A program made the position numbers and the translations under genes. Source: Streptomyces chartreusis (lineage in GTDB: Bacteria; Actinomycetota; Actinomycetes; Streptomycetales; Streptomycetaceae). Taken from it: a stretch of 64,000 nt of DNA. The notes beneath the pieces were generated by a model. The model saw only the letters and a program-made list of their open reading frames with translations, searched no databases and was not told where the DNA came from. Location: NCBI RefSeq assembly GCF_008704715.1, contig NZ_CP023689.1, forward strand, positions 5,580,001-5,644,000, given 5' to 3'. The first letter of the stretch is position 1; each line of letters starts with the position of its first letter. Below are positions 11,001 to 20,000 of the stretch, one piece after another.

Positions 11001-12705
11001 GGGTGCGTTCGGCCCACTGCTCCAGGAGCGGGGCCAGCAGGCCGCCCGGCAGGTCGGTGGCCGTGCTGTTGCGGGTGGTGAGGAGGCGGGTCCGCTCGGG
11101 TTCGTCGAGGAGGACGTCCAGGCGGCCGGTGGCGGTGTCCGGGTCGGTCACGGCCGCTTCGAGGAGGCGGGCGAAGCGCAGGCCCAGGGTGTGGGCGGTC
11201 GCGTGCGGGACGCGGGACGGCAGGTGGTTGATCGCGAGGCCGAACGGCGTGCCGGGGAACACCGTGAGGGTCAGGGGGTAGTGCGTGGCGGAACGGATGT
11301 CGATCGCCGTCACCCTGGGGCCCGACTCCGGTGGTGCCAGGGGGACTTCGCCCATCGGGTAGTTCTGGAACATCAGCGCCGTGTCGAAGAGTTCTCCGCG
11401 CACCGGCGTCAGCTGCTGGACCTCGGCGAGCGTGAGGTGCTCGTGCGGCAGCAGCTCGGTCTGGCCGGCCTGCACGGCGGCGAACAGCTCGGCCGGCGTG
11501 CGTCGGGGGTCCACGTCGACCCGTACGGGAAGCGTGTTGGCGAACAGGCCCACCATCGCCTCGACGCCGGGCAGTTCGGCCGGGCGCCCGGAGGAGACCG
11601 CACCGAACAGCACCGTGTCCTGCCCGGTCAGCCGCGACAGCAACAGTGCCCAGCAGCCCTGGACCACCGAGTTGACGGTCAGACCGCGAGCACGCGCGAG
11701 ACGGGTGAGGGCGGCGGTGACGTCCGGGGCGAGCTCGACGGGGACCTGCGCGGGCAGCGCGTCGGCGTTCGAGACGCCGGATCCGTCACCCTTGGCCGCC
11801 TCAGACGCCGACCGTGCCGCCTCAGACGCCGGCTGTGCGGTATGCGACGCCAGCTGTGGCGGCTTCGACGCCCCCTGCGTCGCTTCCGACGCCGACCGTG
11901 CCCCCTGCGGCGCTTGCTGTGCCGCCTCCGGCACCAGCCGCGTCGGCTCCGACACCCCGGCGAGTGCGCGTCCCCAGGCTGCCCGTGCCGCCTCCTTGTC
12001 CTGCGCGCCTAGCCAGGCGAGGTGGGCGCGGTAGTGCGTGACGGTGGAGTTCGGGGCGGCGTCGAGGCCGGTCGGCCGGCCCGACCCGGCTGCCCCGCCG
12101 GACTCGGCCGCAGTGGCCACACCGGCCGCTTCGCCGGAGCCGACCGCTCCGCCCGCCCCGGTCGCGTTCCCGAGGCCGGCCGATGTGCCGACCCCCGTCG
12201 CCCCGCCCAACCCGGCCGCGAACTCCGCCAGTTCACGCGTGAGCGTTGCCATCGACCAGCCGTCCACCAGGATGTGGTGGACCGTCCACAGCAGGCGGCC
12301 GCGGCCTTCCGGGCCCCTGAGGAGGGTGAAGCGGTGCAGGGGTGGGCGGGTCAGGTCGAAGCGGTGGAGGCGGTCCTCGTGGGCCAGGCGGTCCAGGGTC
12401 GCCGCGTCCGCGTCGGGCAGCAGCCGCTCCCGCCACGGCAGTTCCACGGACTTCGGAACGACCTGCACCGCCTCGCCGGTGCGGCGGGTACGGAAGCAGG
12501 CCTTGAGGTTCGGGTGACGTTCCAGGAGCATGGCCGCCGCAGCACGCAGCGCCCCGGCATCGGCGTCGGTCAGGTCCTCGAAGTCGACCACCAGCTGAAG
12601 GGTGTAGAGGTCCGTTCCCTCACGGTCGTATTCCGCGAGGAACAACAGCCCCTGTTGCAGGGGCGTGAGCGGAAGGACTTCACTGATGGCGGATGGCCGA
12701 TTCAA
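5071..12705 (-). CDS. NRPS, two modules plus thioesterase: C-A(Gly)-T-C-A(aromatic-like)-T-TE
   Basis: A 2544-residue synthetase from TTG 12705, preceded by GAGGAG at good spacing. Domain landmarks: C1 with HHILVDGWS (~142), A1 with YTSGSTGRPKG (~745), PCP1 GGHSLSA (~1131), C2 with HHIAADGWS (~1335), A2 core (~1827), PCP2 GGDSLRS (~2207), TE nucleophile GWSFGG (~2395). Specificity residues read by alignment to GrsA: A1 D-I-L-Q-L-G-V-I-W-K, the glycine-type code; A2 D-A-W-I-L-G-A-V-C-K, closest to Phe-type aromatic codes but not certain. C1 carries Gly- and Ala/Ser-rich inserts, and two in-frame copies of a 121-bp repeat lie before the A1 core and between PCP2 and TE. It is transcribed opposite to the other NRPS genes, from a promoter with GTCAG repeats, and can accept a chain from the upstream two-module NRPS. 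Confidence 0.95.
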   Translation of the reverse strand: MNRPSAISEVLPLTPLQQGLLFLAEYDREGTDLYTLQLVVDFEDLTDADAGALRAAAAMLLERHPNLKACFRTRRTGEAVQVVPKSVELPWRERLLPDADAATLDRLAHEDRLHRFDLTRPPLHRFTLLRGPEGRGRLLWTVHHILVDGWSMATLTRELAEFAAGLGGATGVGTSAGLGNATGAGGAVGSGEAAGVATAAESGGAAGSGRPTGLDAAPNSTVTHYRAHLAWLGAQDKEAARAAWGRALAGVSEPTRLVPEAAQQAPQGARSASEATQGASKPPQLASHTAQPASEAARSASEAAKGDGSGVSNADALPAQVPVELAPDVTAALTRLARARGLTVNSVVQGCWALLLSRLTGQDTVLFGAVSSGRPAELPGVEAMVGLFANTLPVRVDVDPRRTPAELFAAVQAGQTELLPHEHLTLAEVQQLTPVRGELFDTALMFQNYPMGEVPLAPPESGPRVTAIDIRSATHYPLTLTVFPGTPFGLAINHLPSRVPHATAHTLGLRFARLLEAAVTDPDTATGRLDVLLDEPERTRLLTTRNSTATDLPGGLLAPLLEQWAERTPDAPAVRCGEDRLTHRELHTRADALASALRAAGAAPERVVALALDRSCDLVVAALAVLKTGAAYLPLDPDYPPDRLHYMLKDAAPVVTLTHKRVAPLLTPDDTETTGTGRLWILDAPAPATTAPAADGAQPQQGPPAPGHETRTGGAGGNTDAAEGRVPPNAPAPAPEESPAYVIYTSGSTGRPKGVVVPHAALVNLIHDMATRFEVTPTDRFLAVTTFGFDIANLELFVPLATGAELLLADRETVRDPAALATAITTTGATLMQATPSLWQTLTTDHAPALKNLRALVGGEALPDPLAHALTTHCASVTNVYGPTETTIWSTAARLTPHTQGPPPIGHPIANTAVYVLDAALRPAPDGSYGELYIAGSGLARGYLNRPALTADRFVADPYGPPGTRMYRTGDIVRWTTATTNTNATTALEYAGRSDHQIKIRGHRIELGEIESVLGAQPGIERAVVTARTDHGGEPRLVAYVVPAGTDRDRLRERASAVLPKHMVPAVYVPLDTLPLTPNGKVDRKALPAPPDDRTGTGRPPATPYEELLCTAFAQALGLERVGADDDFFALGGHSLSAIRVANRLRADLGVDVPVRTLFDTRTAESLARALPPPTATTPTPPPTDRPPLRPAPDHPTTSAPLSYAQERLWFLSRMGTPAGTYNIPLAVRLTGALDAPALTAALADVVARHESLRTVFTEADGLPSQLVLSREEAAEAGARMEVVRLPGEEALPGALAAEAAHPFDLSARVPLRARLFTLGADRHVLALTVHHIAADGWSLEPLARDVVTAYRARLAGGAPHWEPLPVRYADYARWQRELLGAKDDPDSLIARELAHWREALAGLPEELELPADFPRPARAGGRGGSVAHTVPAETHARLAELARRSGASLFMAVQAGLAALLTRLGAGTDIPLGSPVAGRTDDAVRDLVGCFVNTLVLRTDTAGDPTFAELLARVRESDLTAYAHAELPFEHLVDELKPARSLARQPLVQVVLSFQNAAGPLPGMAGVTASVESVPSTTAKFDLSFEVTERAAADGAPGGLDILLEYSADLFTEATADRVAHALATLLASAARTPDAPLGALDLLSAEDRHALLTEHQGRVLPQRPVTLPALFEGHVAEASARPALLVPGADPLDYGELNAEANRLARLLLGRGIGPGDLVALALPRSARTVVALLAVLKTGAAYLPVDPDYPAERIAYMLQDAAPAEVLSVEEAAGRLPGVSPLVLDAPATLAELGALPATDVADADRTRPLTARDTAYVIYTSGSTGRPKGVAVPHAGAANLVANLRAEMGAGPGTRVLQFASFSFDATVWELSASLYSGGTLVCATADSRLSAPLLAELITEYGVNHAILPPTVVAGFPDPAALPGDLCLLVGGEACPPAVVERIAPHVTLRNAYGPTETSVCATWSDPLTPGGKPPIGRLLANFRGYVLDAALAPAPVGVTGELYLAGGGLAHGYLGRPGTTAERFVADPYGGPGTRMYRTGDLVRRCSDGTLDYVGRADHQVKLRGFRIEPGEIEATLTRHPVIAQAAVVVTATPTGDPQLTGYVVPVPGVAAVDVPVLRAHVAGSLPAHMVPASLVTLPELPLTPNGKLDTRALPAPGTPAPDSAGRPPRTPGEKALADVFCEVLGLPRVDADADFFTLGGDSLRSVQIVSRAEKAGLTLSLSDVFTHRTVKALATAAESNSAAETIHAAPSAPAAADGAHAPQGPPAPDSDTRTGGAGGNPDAAEGRVPPNAPAQAQAPALTPLLPLRPTGDLPPLFCVHGGVGFGFPFAGLTPHLDPRRPVHALQSDGIAAAPGSWARPQDVPALAATYVERVRQVQPQGPYHLLGWSFGGLVAHEMAVRLQETGEQVDFLAALDVAPVEPDDPNPTDEQIRTAFLEHHARGADIPEADLRHLMTVMRHHTDIARRFTPGRYTGELTLFVAAAEPDAPAGDPAARWRPYVDGAVVVHDVPCGHEEMLSGDAARHIGALTDRALRRT
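5802..5922. repeat. 121-bp repeat, copy A, inside NRPS coding sequence (PCP-TE linker)
   Basis: This block and 10509-10629 have the same length and are nearly identical, with a palindromic core around CGGCCTTCGGCCG. Both are read in frame and translate to similar low-complexity Ala/Gly/Pro peptides (ADGAHAPQGPPAPDSDTRTG here). This copy lengthens the linker between the last PCP and the thioesterase. Confidence 0.85.
10509..10629. repeat. 121-bp repeat, copy B, inside NRPS adenylation domain
   Basis: Second copy of the 121-bp element found at 5802-5922, also in frame. It encodes an Ala/Gly/Pro-rich insert (ADGAQPQQGPPAPGHETRTG) just N-terminal to the A-domain core motif YTSGSTGRPKG, in a surface-loop position of the glycine-activating domain. 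Confidence 0.85.
11800..11945. repeat. Degenerate tandem repeat coding for an Ala/Ser-rich insert in a C domain
   Basis: Units resembling GCCTCAGACGCCG recur imperfectly across this stretch and translate on the reverse strand to repeated (S/A)-E-A-(A/T) peptides. It sits in the first condensation domain of the reverse NRPS, between the HHILVDG half and the C-terminal half. Another Gly/Ala-rich insert lies at about 12060-12220. Such expansions are unusual inside a catalytic domain. Confidence 0.6.
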
Positions 12706-12778
12706 GCCGTGCTCCTCACGGAAGAGCTGGGTGGGCGGAAGTCGGGATCATTTCCGACCGCTCGACGATTTCCGATCG

Positions 12779-12818
12779 CACTGACGCTCAACTGACCGGT
12801 AACTGACGGCCCGCTGAC
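12779..12818 (-). promoter_or_regulatory. SARP-type operator for the reverse NRPS gene
   Basis: CTGAC occurs at 12781, 12792, 12803 and 12814, exactly 11 bp apart. Read toward the reverse NRPS gene these are four GTCAGnn heptamers with 4-bp spacers, the classic layout of SARP binding sites. The array ends about 75 bp upstream of the TTG start. No convincing -10 box was identified. Confidence 0.8.
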
Positions 12819-12898
12819 GCATTCACCGGCCGCCCGCCACCGCACGGGCCGCCCGGTGAAGCAGACCACCGAGCATCCGCGACGCCCCTTCCTGCCCT

Positions 12899-12927
12899 GT
12901 CAGCAGCCCGTCAGCACCTCGTCAGCG
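12899..12927 (+). promoter_or_regulatory. SARP-type operator for the sbnA-NRPS operon
   Basis: GTCAG occurs at 12899, 12910 and 12921, again 11 bp apart, as heptamers GTCAGCA, GTCAGCA and GTCAGCG. CCTACAG a few bases further (around 12932-12938) could serve as the -10 box. The array lies 55 bp upstream of the preferred sbnA start at 12983 and shares the divergent intergenic region with the reverse NRPS operator. Confidence 0.8.
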
Positions 12928-12982
12928 CCCGCCTACAGGCTTGGCGGCGAGGCTCATTCGTCGCCGAAGGCCAGGAGTGCCA

Positions 12983-14020
12983 GTGCCGGTTATATCCGCG
13001 TCGCATGAATTCGATGTCAGCGACCTCTTCGTGAATCTGCAACCGCTCTTCGGGCGCCGTCTCTTTCTCAAGGTCGAGGGATTCAACTTCGCCGGCTCCA
13101 TCAAGCTGAAGGCGGCCCGCGAGATGGTCGCGCAGGCCGAGGCCGCGGGCAGGCTCGGACCCGGCTCGACCCTCGTGGAGTCCTCGTCCGGCAACATGGG
13201 CGTCGCCCTGGCCCTGCTCGCCGCGAGCCGCGGCTTCAGGTTCCTGTGCGTGACCGACTCCCGCTGCAACGCGGTGACCCGGCGCACCATGGAGTCCCTC
13301 GGCGCCGAGGTGCACGTCATCACCGAGCCCCACGAGACCGAGGGCTTCCTCGGTGCCCGCATCCGGCACGTCAAGGCGCTGCTGGCCGCCGACGACAAGA
13401 AGGTCTGGCTCAACCAGTACCTCAGCCCCGGCAACTGGATGGCCCACTACCGCACCACCGCGCCCGCCATCGCCCGCCAGTTCCCCGACCTGAACGTGCT
13501 GTTCGTCGGGGCGGGCACCACGGGCACCCTGATGGGCTGCGCCCGCTACTTCCGCGAGCGCCGGCCCTCGGTGCGGGTGGTCGCCGTCGACAGCGTCGGC
13601 TCGGTCACCTTCGGCCGCCCCGCGGCCACCCGGCACATCCCCGGCCTCGGCACCAGCGTGCGGCCGGCGCTGCTCGACGAGTCCCTGGTCGACGCCGTCG
13701 TCCATGTCCCGGAGGCCGCGACCGTGCGCACCTGCCGGGAGCTGATGCGGCACGGATTCTCCTTCGGCGGCTCCACCGGAACCGCCGTGACCGGAGCGCT
13801 GAGCTGGCTCTCCGAGCAATACGGCGACACCGCGTCGGGCATTCGCGAGCAGGTGACCGCGGTGACGATTTCCCCGGACCTGGGCGAGCGCTATATGGAG
13901 ACCGTTTACCACGACGAATGGGTCACGCATTCCCTCGGCGCGGAATCCCTCACGGAGAACGCCGAAGGGACCTGGGCGGGCACGGAATCGACGGCCGGCC
14001 TCGAGACGGTTTCGGGCTGA
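12983..14020 (+). CDS. SbnA-like PLP enzyme for L-2,3-diaminopropionate synthesis
   Basis: About 345 residues from GTG 12983, chosen because AGGAG (12973-12977) is 5 nt upstream; in-frame GTG 12977 and TTG 12941 lie inside or before that RBS. The fold is that of cysteine synthase/OASS beta-family enzymes: the PLP lysine is in NFAGSIKLKAA, the phosphate/substrate loop is SSSGNMG, and GAGTTGTLMG binds the cofactor phosphate. SbnA of Staphylococcus condenses O-phospho-L-serine with L-glutamate to ACEGA, which SbnB converts to L-Dap. The partner SbnB homologue is at 36759-37790, which makes this assignment stronger than a cysteine synthase call. It heads the operon that contains the forward NRPS genes. 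Confidence 0.88.
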   Translation: MPVISASHEFDVSDLFVNLQPLFGRRLFLKVEGFNFAGSIKLKAAREMVAQAEAAGRLGPGSTLVESSSGNMGVALALLAASRGFRFLCVTDSRCNAVTRRTMESLGAEVHVITEPHETEGFLGARIRHVKALLAADDKKVWLNQYLSPGNWMAHYRTTAPAIARQFPDLNVLFVGAGTTGTLMGCARYFRERRPSVRVVAVDSVGSVTFGRPAATRHIPGLGTSVRPALLDESLVDAVVHVPEAATVRTCRELMRHGFSFGGSTGTAVTGALSWLSEQYGDTASGIREQVTAVTISPDLGERYMETVYHDEWVTHSLGAESLTENAEGTWAGTESTAGLETVSG

Positions 14021-14056
14021 ACGGCACTAGCGGACGAATTGGTTGAGGCGCTGAGA

Positions 14057-17000
14057 ATGACGGAGAGCAAAGCGATGACGACAAACCGAGGCGCCGTCCT
14101 CCCGCTCACCGCGGCGCAGGCCGAGATCTGGTTCGACGAGCAGTTCGCCACCGGTCCGCTCGGCTACAACATGGCCGACTACATCGACCTGCGCGGACCG
14201 CTCGACCCGGACCTGCTCGGCCGGGCGCTCGGCCGGCTGGGTCACGAGGCCGAGGGCCTGCGCGTGCAGTTCGTGGAGGAGGACGGCGCCCCCGGCCAGA
14301 TCATCCGGCCGCTCGCGCAACTCCCGTTGAAGCGACTCGACTTCGCCGGCGAGCCCGAGCCGCTCGCCGCCGCCGAGGCGTGGATGCGCGCCGACCACGC
14401 CGACCCCCTGAAGGTCACCGACTTCCCGCTGTTCCGCGGCGCCCTGATCCACCTCGGCCCCGAGCACCACCTGCTCTACCTGTGCATGCATCACATCCTG
14501 GCCGACGGATTCAGCCGCGCCCTGCTCTACCCGAAGCTCGCCGCGCTCTACACCCGGCTCGCGGCCGGCGAGGACGAGCACGCCCTCGACGCCGACGCCA
14601 TGCCGCCCTTCCACCGTCTGCTGGACGCCGAGCGCGACTATCTCGACTCGGCGCACGTCGAACGCGACCGCAAGCACTGGACGACCCGTCTCACCGCCGG
14701 CGCCCACGGCCCGGCACCCGAACTCGTCTCCCTCTCGGCCCGGCAGCCCGCCCCCGGCCGCAGCGCACTGCGCCACACCGCCCGGCTGTCCGCCGAGGCG
14801 ACCGACGCGGTGCGCGCCCTCGCCCGGGACGGCAAGGTCACCATGCCCGTCGTCATGGTCGCCGCGGCCGCCGCCTACACGCAGCGCGCCACCGGCGTCG
14901 ACCGCCCGCTGCTCACCCTGCCGGTGACCGGCCGGGTCGGCGCCGCCAGCCGCGAGATCCCCGGCATGCTCGCCAACTACCTGCCGCTCGCCGTACCGGT
15001 ACGCCCCGACACCACCCGCACCCAGCTGCTGCGCCAGGCGTGGATCGAGGTGTCGGGCGCGCTGAAGCACCAGCGCTACCGCGGTGACCGCGTCCGTCGC
15101 GACATCGGCCTGCGCACCGACGACCGGCGCCCCTTCGGGCCGTTCATCAACGTCCTCAACCAGGACCCGGCGCTCGCCTTCGCCGACGCCTGCGACGGCA
15201 CGATCGTCAACCTGTCCACCGGCATCGTCAACGACCTCATCATCACCGTCCTGAACACCGCCGACGGCACGATGGAGATCCACCTCGACGGCAACCCGGA
15301 GCTGTACACGTCGGCCGAGCTCGCCACCCATCTCGCCCGCTTCGAGGCCTTCCTCACCGACCTCGCGGCCCTGCCCGCCGACCACCCCGTCGGCCGGATC
15401 GGTCTCGGCGCGCCCGGCGAGCCCCGCGGTCTGCTCGGCACCTGGGACCGCGACGCCGAACAGGCTCACTACGAGGGGCTCGTGGAACGCGTACGGGCCG
15501 TCGCCGCGACCTCGCCCGACGTCGTCGCCGTGTCCGACGGCACCGAGAGCGTCACCTACCGCGAGCTGCTGACCCGCGCCGCCGGCGTGGCCGCCCGTCT
15601 GCGCGCCTCGGGCATGGAGCCCGGCGCGGTGGTCGCCATGCTCGCCGACCCCGGAGTTCCGTTCGTCGCCGGTGTCCTGGGCGTCCTGGGCGCGGGCGGC
15701 GCGTATCTCCCGCTGGACCCGGCCGCCCCCGCCGCCCGCAACGCGGGCCTGCTCCAGGACAGCGGCGCCCGCCACCTCCTTACCGGCACCGGCCACGACA
15801 CCCCGGCCCCGGACGTCACCGCCCTCCCGCTCACCGACCCCGCCGACGCCACCTGCACGACCGAACTCCCCGCCGTCGGCGGTGGCCTCGATCTGGCGTA
15901 TGTGATGTTCACGTCGGGTTCGACGGGTCGCCCGAAGGGCGCGATGGTGCAGCGCTCGGGGATGGTGAATCACCTGTGGGCGAAGGTGGGTGATCTGGAT
16001 CTTGCCGCTGGTGAGTTGGTGGTGCAGAACGCTCCGCTGACGTTTGACGTTTCGGTGTGGCAGATGCTGGCTCCGCTGCTGGTGGGTGGTCGGGTGCGGG
16101 TGTCGGGTACGGAGATGGCGGCGGATCCGTCCGGGCTGTTCGCGATGGTCCGCGAGGAGCGGGTGGCGGTGCTGGAGGTGGTGCCCTCGCTGCTGCGGGC
16201 CGCCCTGGACGCCTGGGACCTGGACGAACGCGCCCCGGAACTGCCGGATCTGCGGTGGCTGATGGTGACCGGTGAGGCGCTGCCGGCCGATCTGTGCGAG
16301 CGCTGGCATGCCCGCTACCCGCGTATCCCGCTCATGAACGCTTACGGTCCGACGGAGTGCTCGGACGACGTCACGCACGCGGTCATCCGTGCTGAGGACG
16401 ACCTCGGTGGCCGGGTGCCGATCGGTGGCGCGGTGCGCAACACCCGCCTGTACGTCCTGAGCGACGAGCTCCAGCCGGTTCCGGTCGGCGTCCCGGGCGA
16501 GTTGTACGTCGGTGGCGCCGGCGTCGGACGCGGCTATCTGCACGACCCGTCCCGCACCGCCGGCACGTTCATGGCCGACCCCTTCGGGCCGTCGGGTTCC
16601 CGTATGTACCGGACCGGCGACCGGGTGATCCAACGCCCTGACGGGCAGCTGGAGTTCATCGAACGCCGTGACCACCAGGTCAAGATCCGCGGTCGCCGGG
16701 TCGAGACCGGTGAGATCGAGGCCGTGATCCGCTCCCTGGAGAGCGTGGTGGACGCCGCGGTTGCCGTGTTGCCCGACGCGTCCGGCAATCCGCGTCTCGT
16801 CGGCTATCTGACCGGGCCCGGTGTGGACGCCCGCCAAGTGCGGGACGAGCTGGCGCAGTTGCTGCCCGCGTACATGATCCCGTCCACCTGGCTGGTCCTG
16901 GACGCCATGCCGCTCACGCCGAACGGCAAGCTCGACCGCAAGGCGCTGCCGCAGCCCGCGCTCGGCGGGCAGGAGTCGGTGCGTGGGCCGCGTACCGAGC

Positions 17001-20000
17001 GTGAGCGGGTGCTGAGCGGGATCTACGCGGAGGTGCTCGGCACCCGGGACGTCGGGATCGACGAGGACTTCTTCGCGCTCGGCGGCGACAGCATCCGTTC
17101 CATCCAGGTCGTCAGCCGCGCTCGGAGCGCCGGCCTCGCCCTGACCACGCGGGACGTCTTCGAGCACAAGACCGTCGCCGCCCTCGCCCGTGCCGCCGGC
17201 AGCCTCGACGCCGACGCGACGCGTGAGCCGGAGGACGACGCGGGCGGCGTGGGGCCGTACGAACTCACGCCGATCATGGGGCAGTTGCACGAGGATGCCA
17301 GGTCCCTGACCGGGCCCGTCGTCAAGTACAGCCAGCATGTCGTCGTGCATGTGCCGGCGGGGCTCGACGCCGAGCTGCTCGAGGCCGCCCTGCACGCCCT
17401 GGTCGACCACCACGACGCCCTGCGCACCCGCGCCACCGAACCGGCACCCGGACTGTGGCACACGGAGGTGCTGGAGCGCGGCGCGCTGGCCGGCGTACGG
17501 CTGGTGGCGAGTGCGGACGCGGGCGGCGCGCGGGGCAAGGACCTGCTCGCGTTCGCCGAACGCCAGGCCGCGGCGGCACGTGCCCGGCTGGACCCGGGCA
17601 CGGCGGTGATGCTCCAGGCAGTGCTGATCGACCCCGCCGTCGCCGACCGCGGGCCGGTGGGGGCTGATCGCGCAGTTCCCCGCGCCCCTGAAGGTCGGCC
17701 CGGCGGCAGCCAACCCAGGGGCGCGGGGAACTGCGCGGCCAGCCACCGTGAGCCCGCAGCCGGCGACGTAACCGATCCCACCCCGCCCGGCACCGCCCTC
17801 CTCGTGCTGTGCGGGCATCACCTCGTCGTCGACGGAGTCTCCTGGCGCATCCTGCTGCCCGACCTGGCCGCCGCCTGCAAGGCGCTCGCCGAGGGCCGCA
17901 CCCCCGCGCTCGACCCCGTCGGCACCTCGTACCGCGCCTGGTCCCGGCTGCTCGGCGAGCAGGCCCGTACCGAGGTGCGCGGCGCCGAACTCGCCCTGTG
18001 GCAGGGGATCCTGGACGGCCCCGACCCGCTGGTCGGCACTCGCCGCCTCGACCTCGCCAAGGACGTGTACGGCACCCGGCGCACCCTCCGTCTCGAACTC
18101 GGCCCCGACGTCACAGGCCCGCTCCTCACCGACGTCCCCGCGGCCTTCCACGCGGAGGTCAACGACGTCCTGCTGACCGGGCTCGCCCTCGCCGTCGCCG
18201 ACTGGCGCCGCCGGCACGGCCACACCCACTACGCGCAGACCCTGATCGAGCTGGAGGGCCACGGCCGCGAACAGCTCACCGACGGCCTCGACCTGTCCCG
18301 CACCGTCGGCTGGTTCACCAGCGCCTTCCCGGTGCGGCTCGACCCCGGCGCCCTCGACTGGGACGAGGCGTGGGCGGGCGGCCCCGCGCTCGCCACCGCC
18401 CTCAAGCGGGTCAAGGAACAGCTGCGCGCCCTGCCCGACCGGGGCGTCGGCCACGGCCTGCTGCGCTACCTCAACCCGCACGCCGCCCGCGTCCTCGCCC
18501 GCCACGAGCGCCCGCAGCTCGGCTTCAACTACATGGGCCGCTTCGACGCCCGCGAGAACCGGCTGTGGGAACCCGCGGGCGGCGACGGCGTCGTCGGCAC
18601 CGGCGCCCACCCCGCCATGCCGCTGCCGCACCTCCTCGACGTCACCCCGGCCACCGAGGACCGCCACGACGGCCCGCACCTGATCGCCAACTGGGCGTGG
18701 GCCGGGCAGGCGGTCGCCGAGGACGACGCCCGGGACATCGCCGAGACCTGGTTCCGCGCCCTGGACCTGCTGGTCCGGCACACCGCCGAGCCCGGCACGG
18801 GCGGCCGTACACCGTCCGACCTGCCGCTGGTCGACCTCACGCAGGACGAGATCGAGGCGTACGAGAGCGAACTCGCGGACGCGGGCACCGCCCTGACGGA
18901 CGTGCTGCCGCTCACCCCGCTCCAGCAGGGCCTGCTCTTCCACGCGGACTACGACCGCGACGCCACCGACGTCTACACCCTCCAGATCGTCGCCGAACTG
19001 GAGGGCGACATCGACCCGGCCGTGCTGCGCGCCGCCGGGCAGGCGCTCCTCGACCGGCACCCCAACCTGCGCGCCGCCTTCCGCGCCCGCGCCACCGGCG
19101 ACCCCGTCCAGCTCGTTCCCGACCACGCCGAACTGCCGTGGCAGGAGACCGACCTGCGCGATCTGCCGGAGCCGCAGCGCGGCGCCGAACTCGACCGGAT
19201 CACCGAGTCCGAGCGCACCCGCCGCTTCGACCTGACCGCCCCGCCGCTGCTGCGGTTCGCGCTGGTCACCCACGGCGAGGGACGGCACCGCTTCATCTGG
19301 ACCAGCCACCACATCCTCGTCGACGGCTGGTCGATGCCGCTGCTCGTGCGGGAGCTGTTCGCCCTGTGCCGCACCGACGCGGACGTCACACTGCTGCCCG
19401 ACCCGGCCCCGTACCGCAACTATCTCGGCTGGCTCACCGGCCAGGACCGCGAGGGAGCCCGCGCCGCCTGGCGGGACGCCCTGGACGGCGTCGAAGAGCC
19501 GACCCTGCTCGTCCCCGCCGACCCAGACCGGGCCCCGGTCCTGCCGGAGGCCGTGCACGCCGAGGTGCCGCGCGAGCTGACCGCCGCCCTGTCCGGCTGG
19601 GCCCGCACCCAGGGCCTCACCCTCAACACCGTCGTGCAGGGCTGCTGGGCGCTGCTGCTGGGCCGGCTCACCGGACGCCAGGACGTCGTCTTCGGCGCCG
19701 TCACCTCCGGCCGCCCGGCCGAGGTGCCCGACGTCGAGTCGATGATCGGCATGTTCCTCACCACCGTGCCGGTCCGCGTCCCGCTGGACCCCGGCGCCAC
19801 CCTCACCGAGCTGCTGCACACCCTCCAGGACCGGCAGACCGCGCTCATGCCGCACGAGCACCTGGGCCTCGCCGAGATCCACAAGGCGGCCGGGCTCGCG
19901 GGCGAGGTCTTCGACACGGTGGTCCTCTTCGAGAACTTCCCGCTCGACGCCGCCGGCACCGACACGGGCACCGACGGCGTCCGGGTGCTGCGCACCGAGG

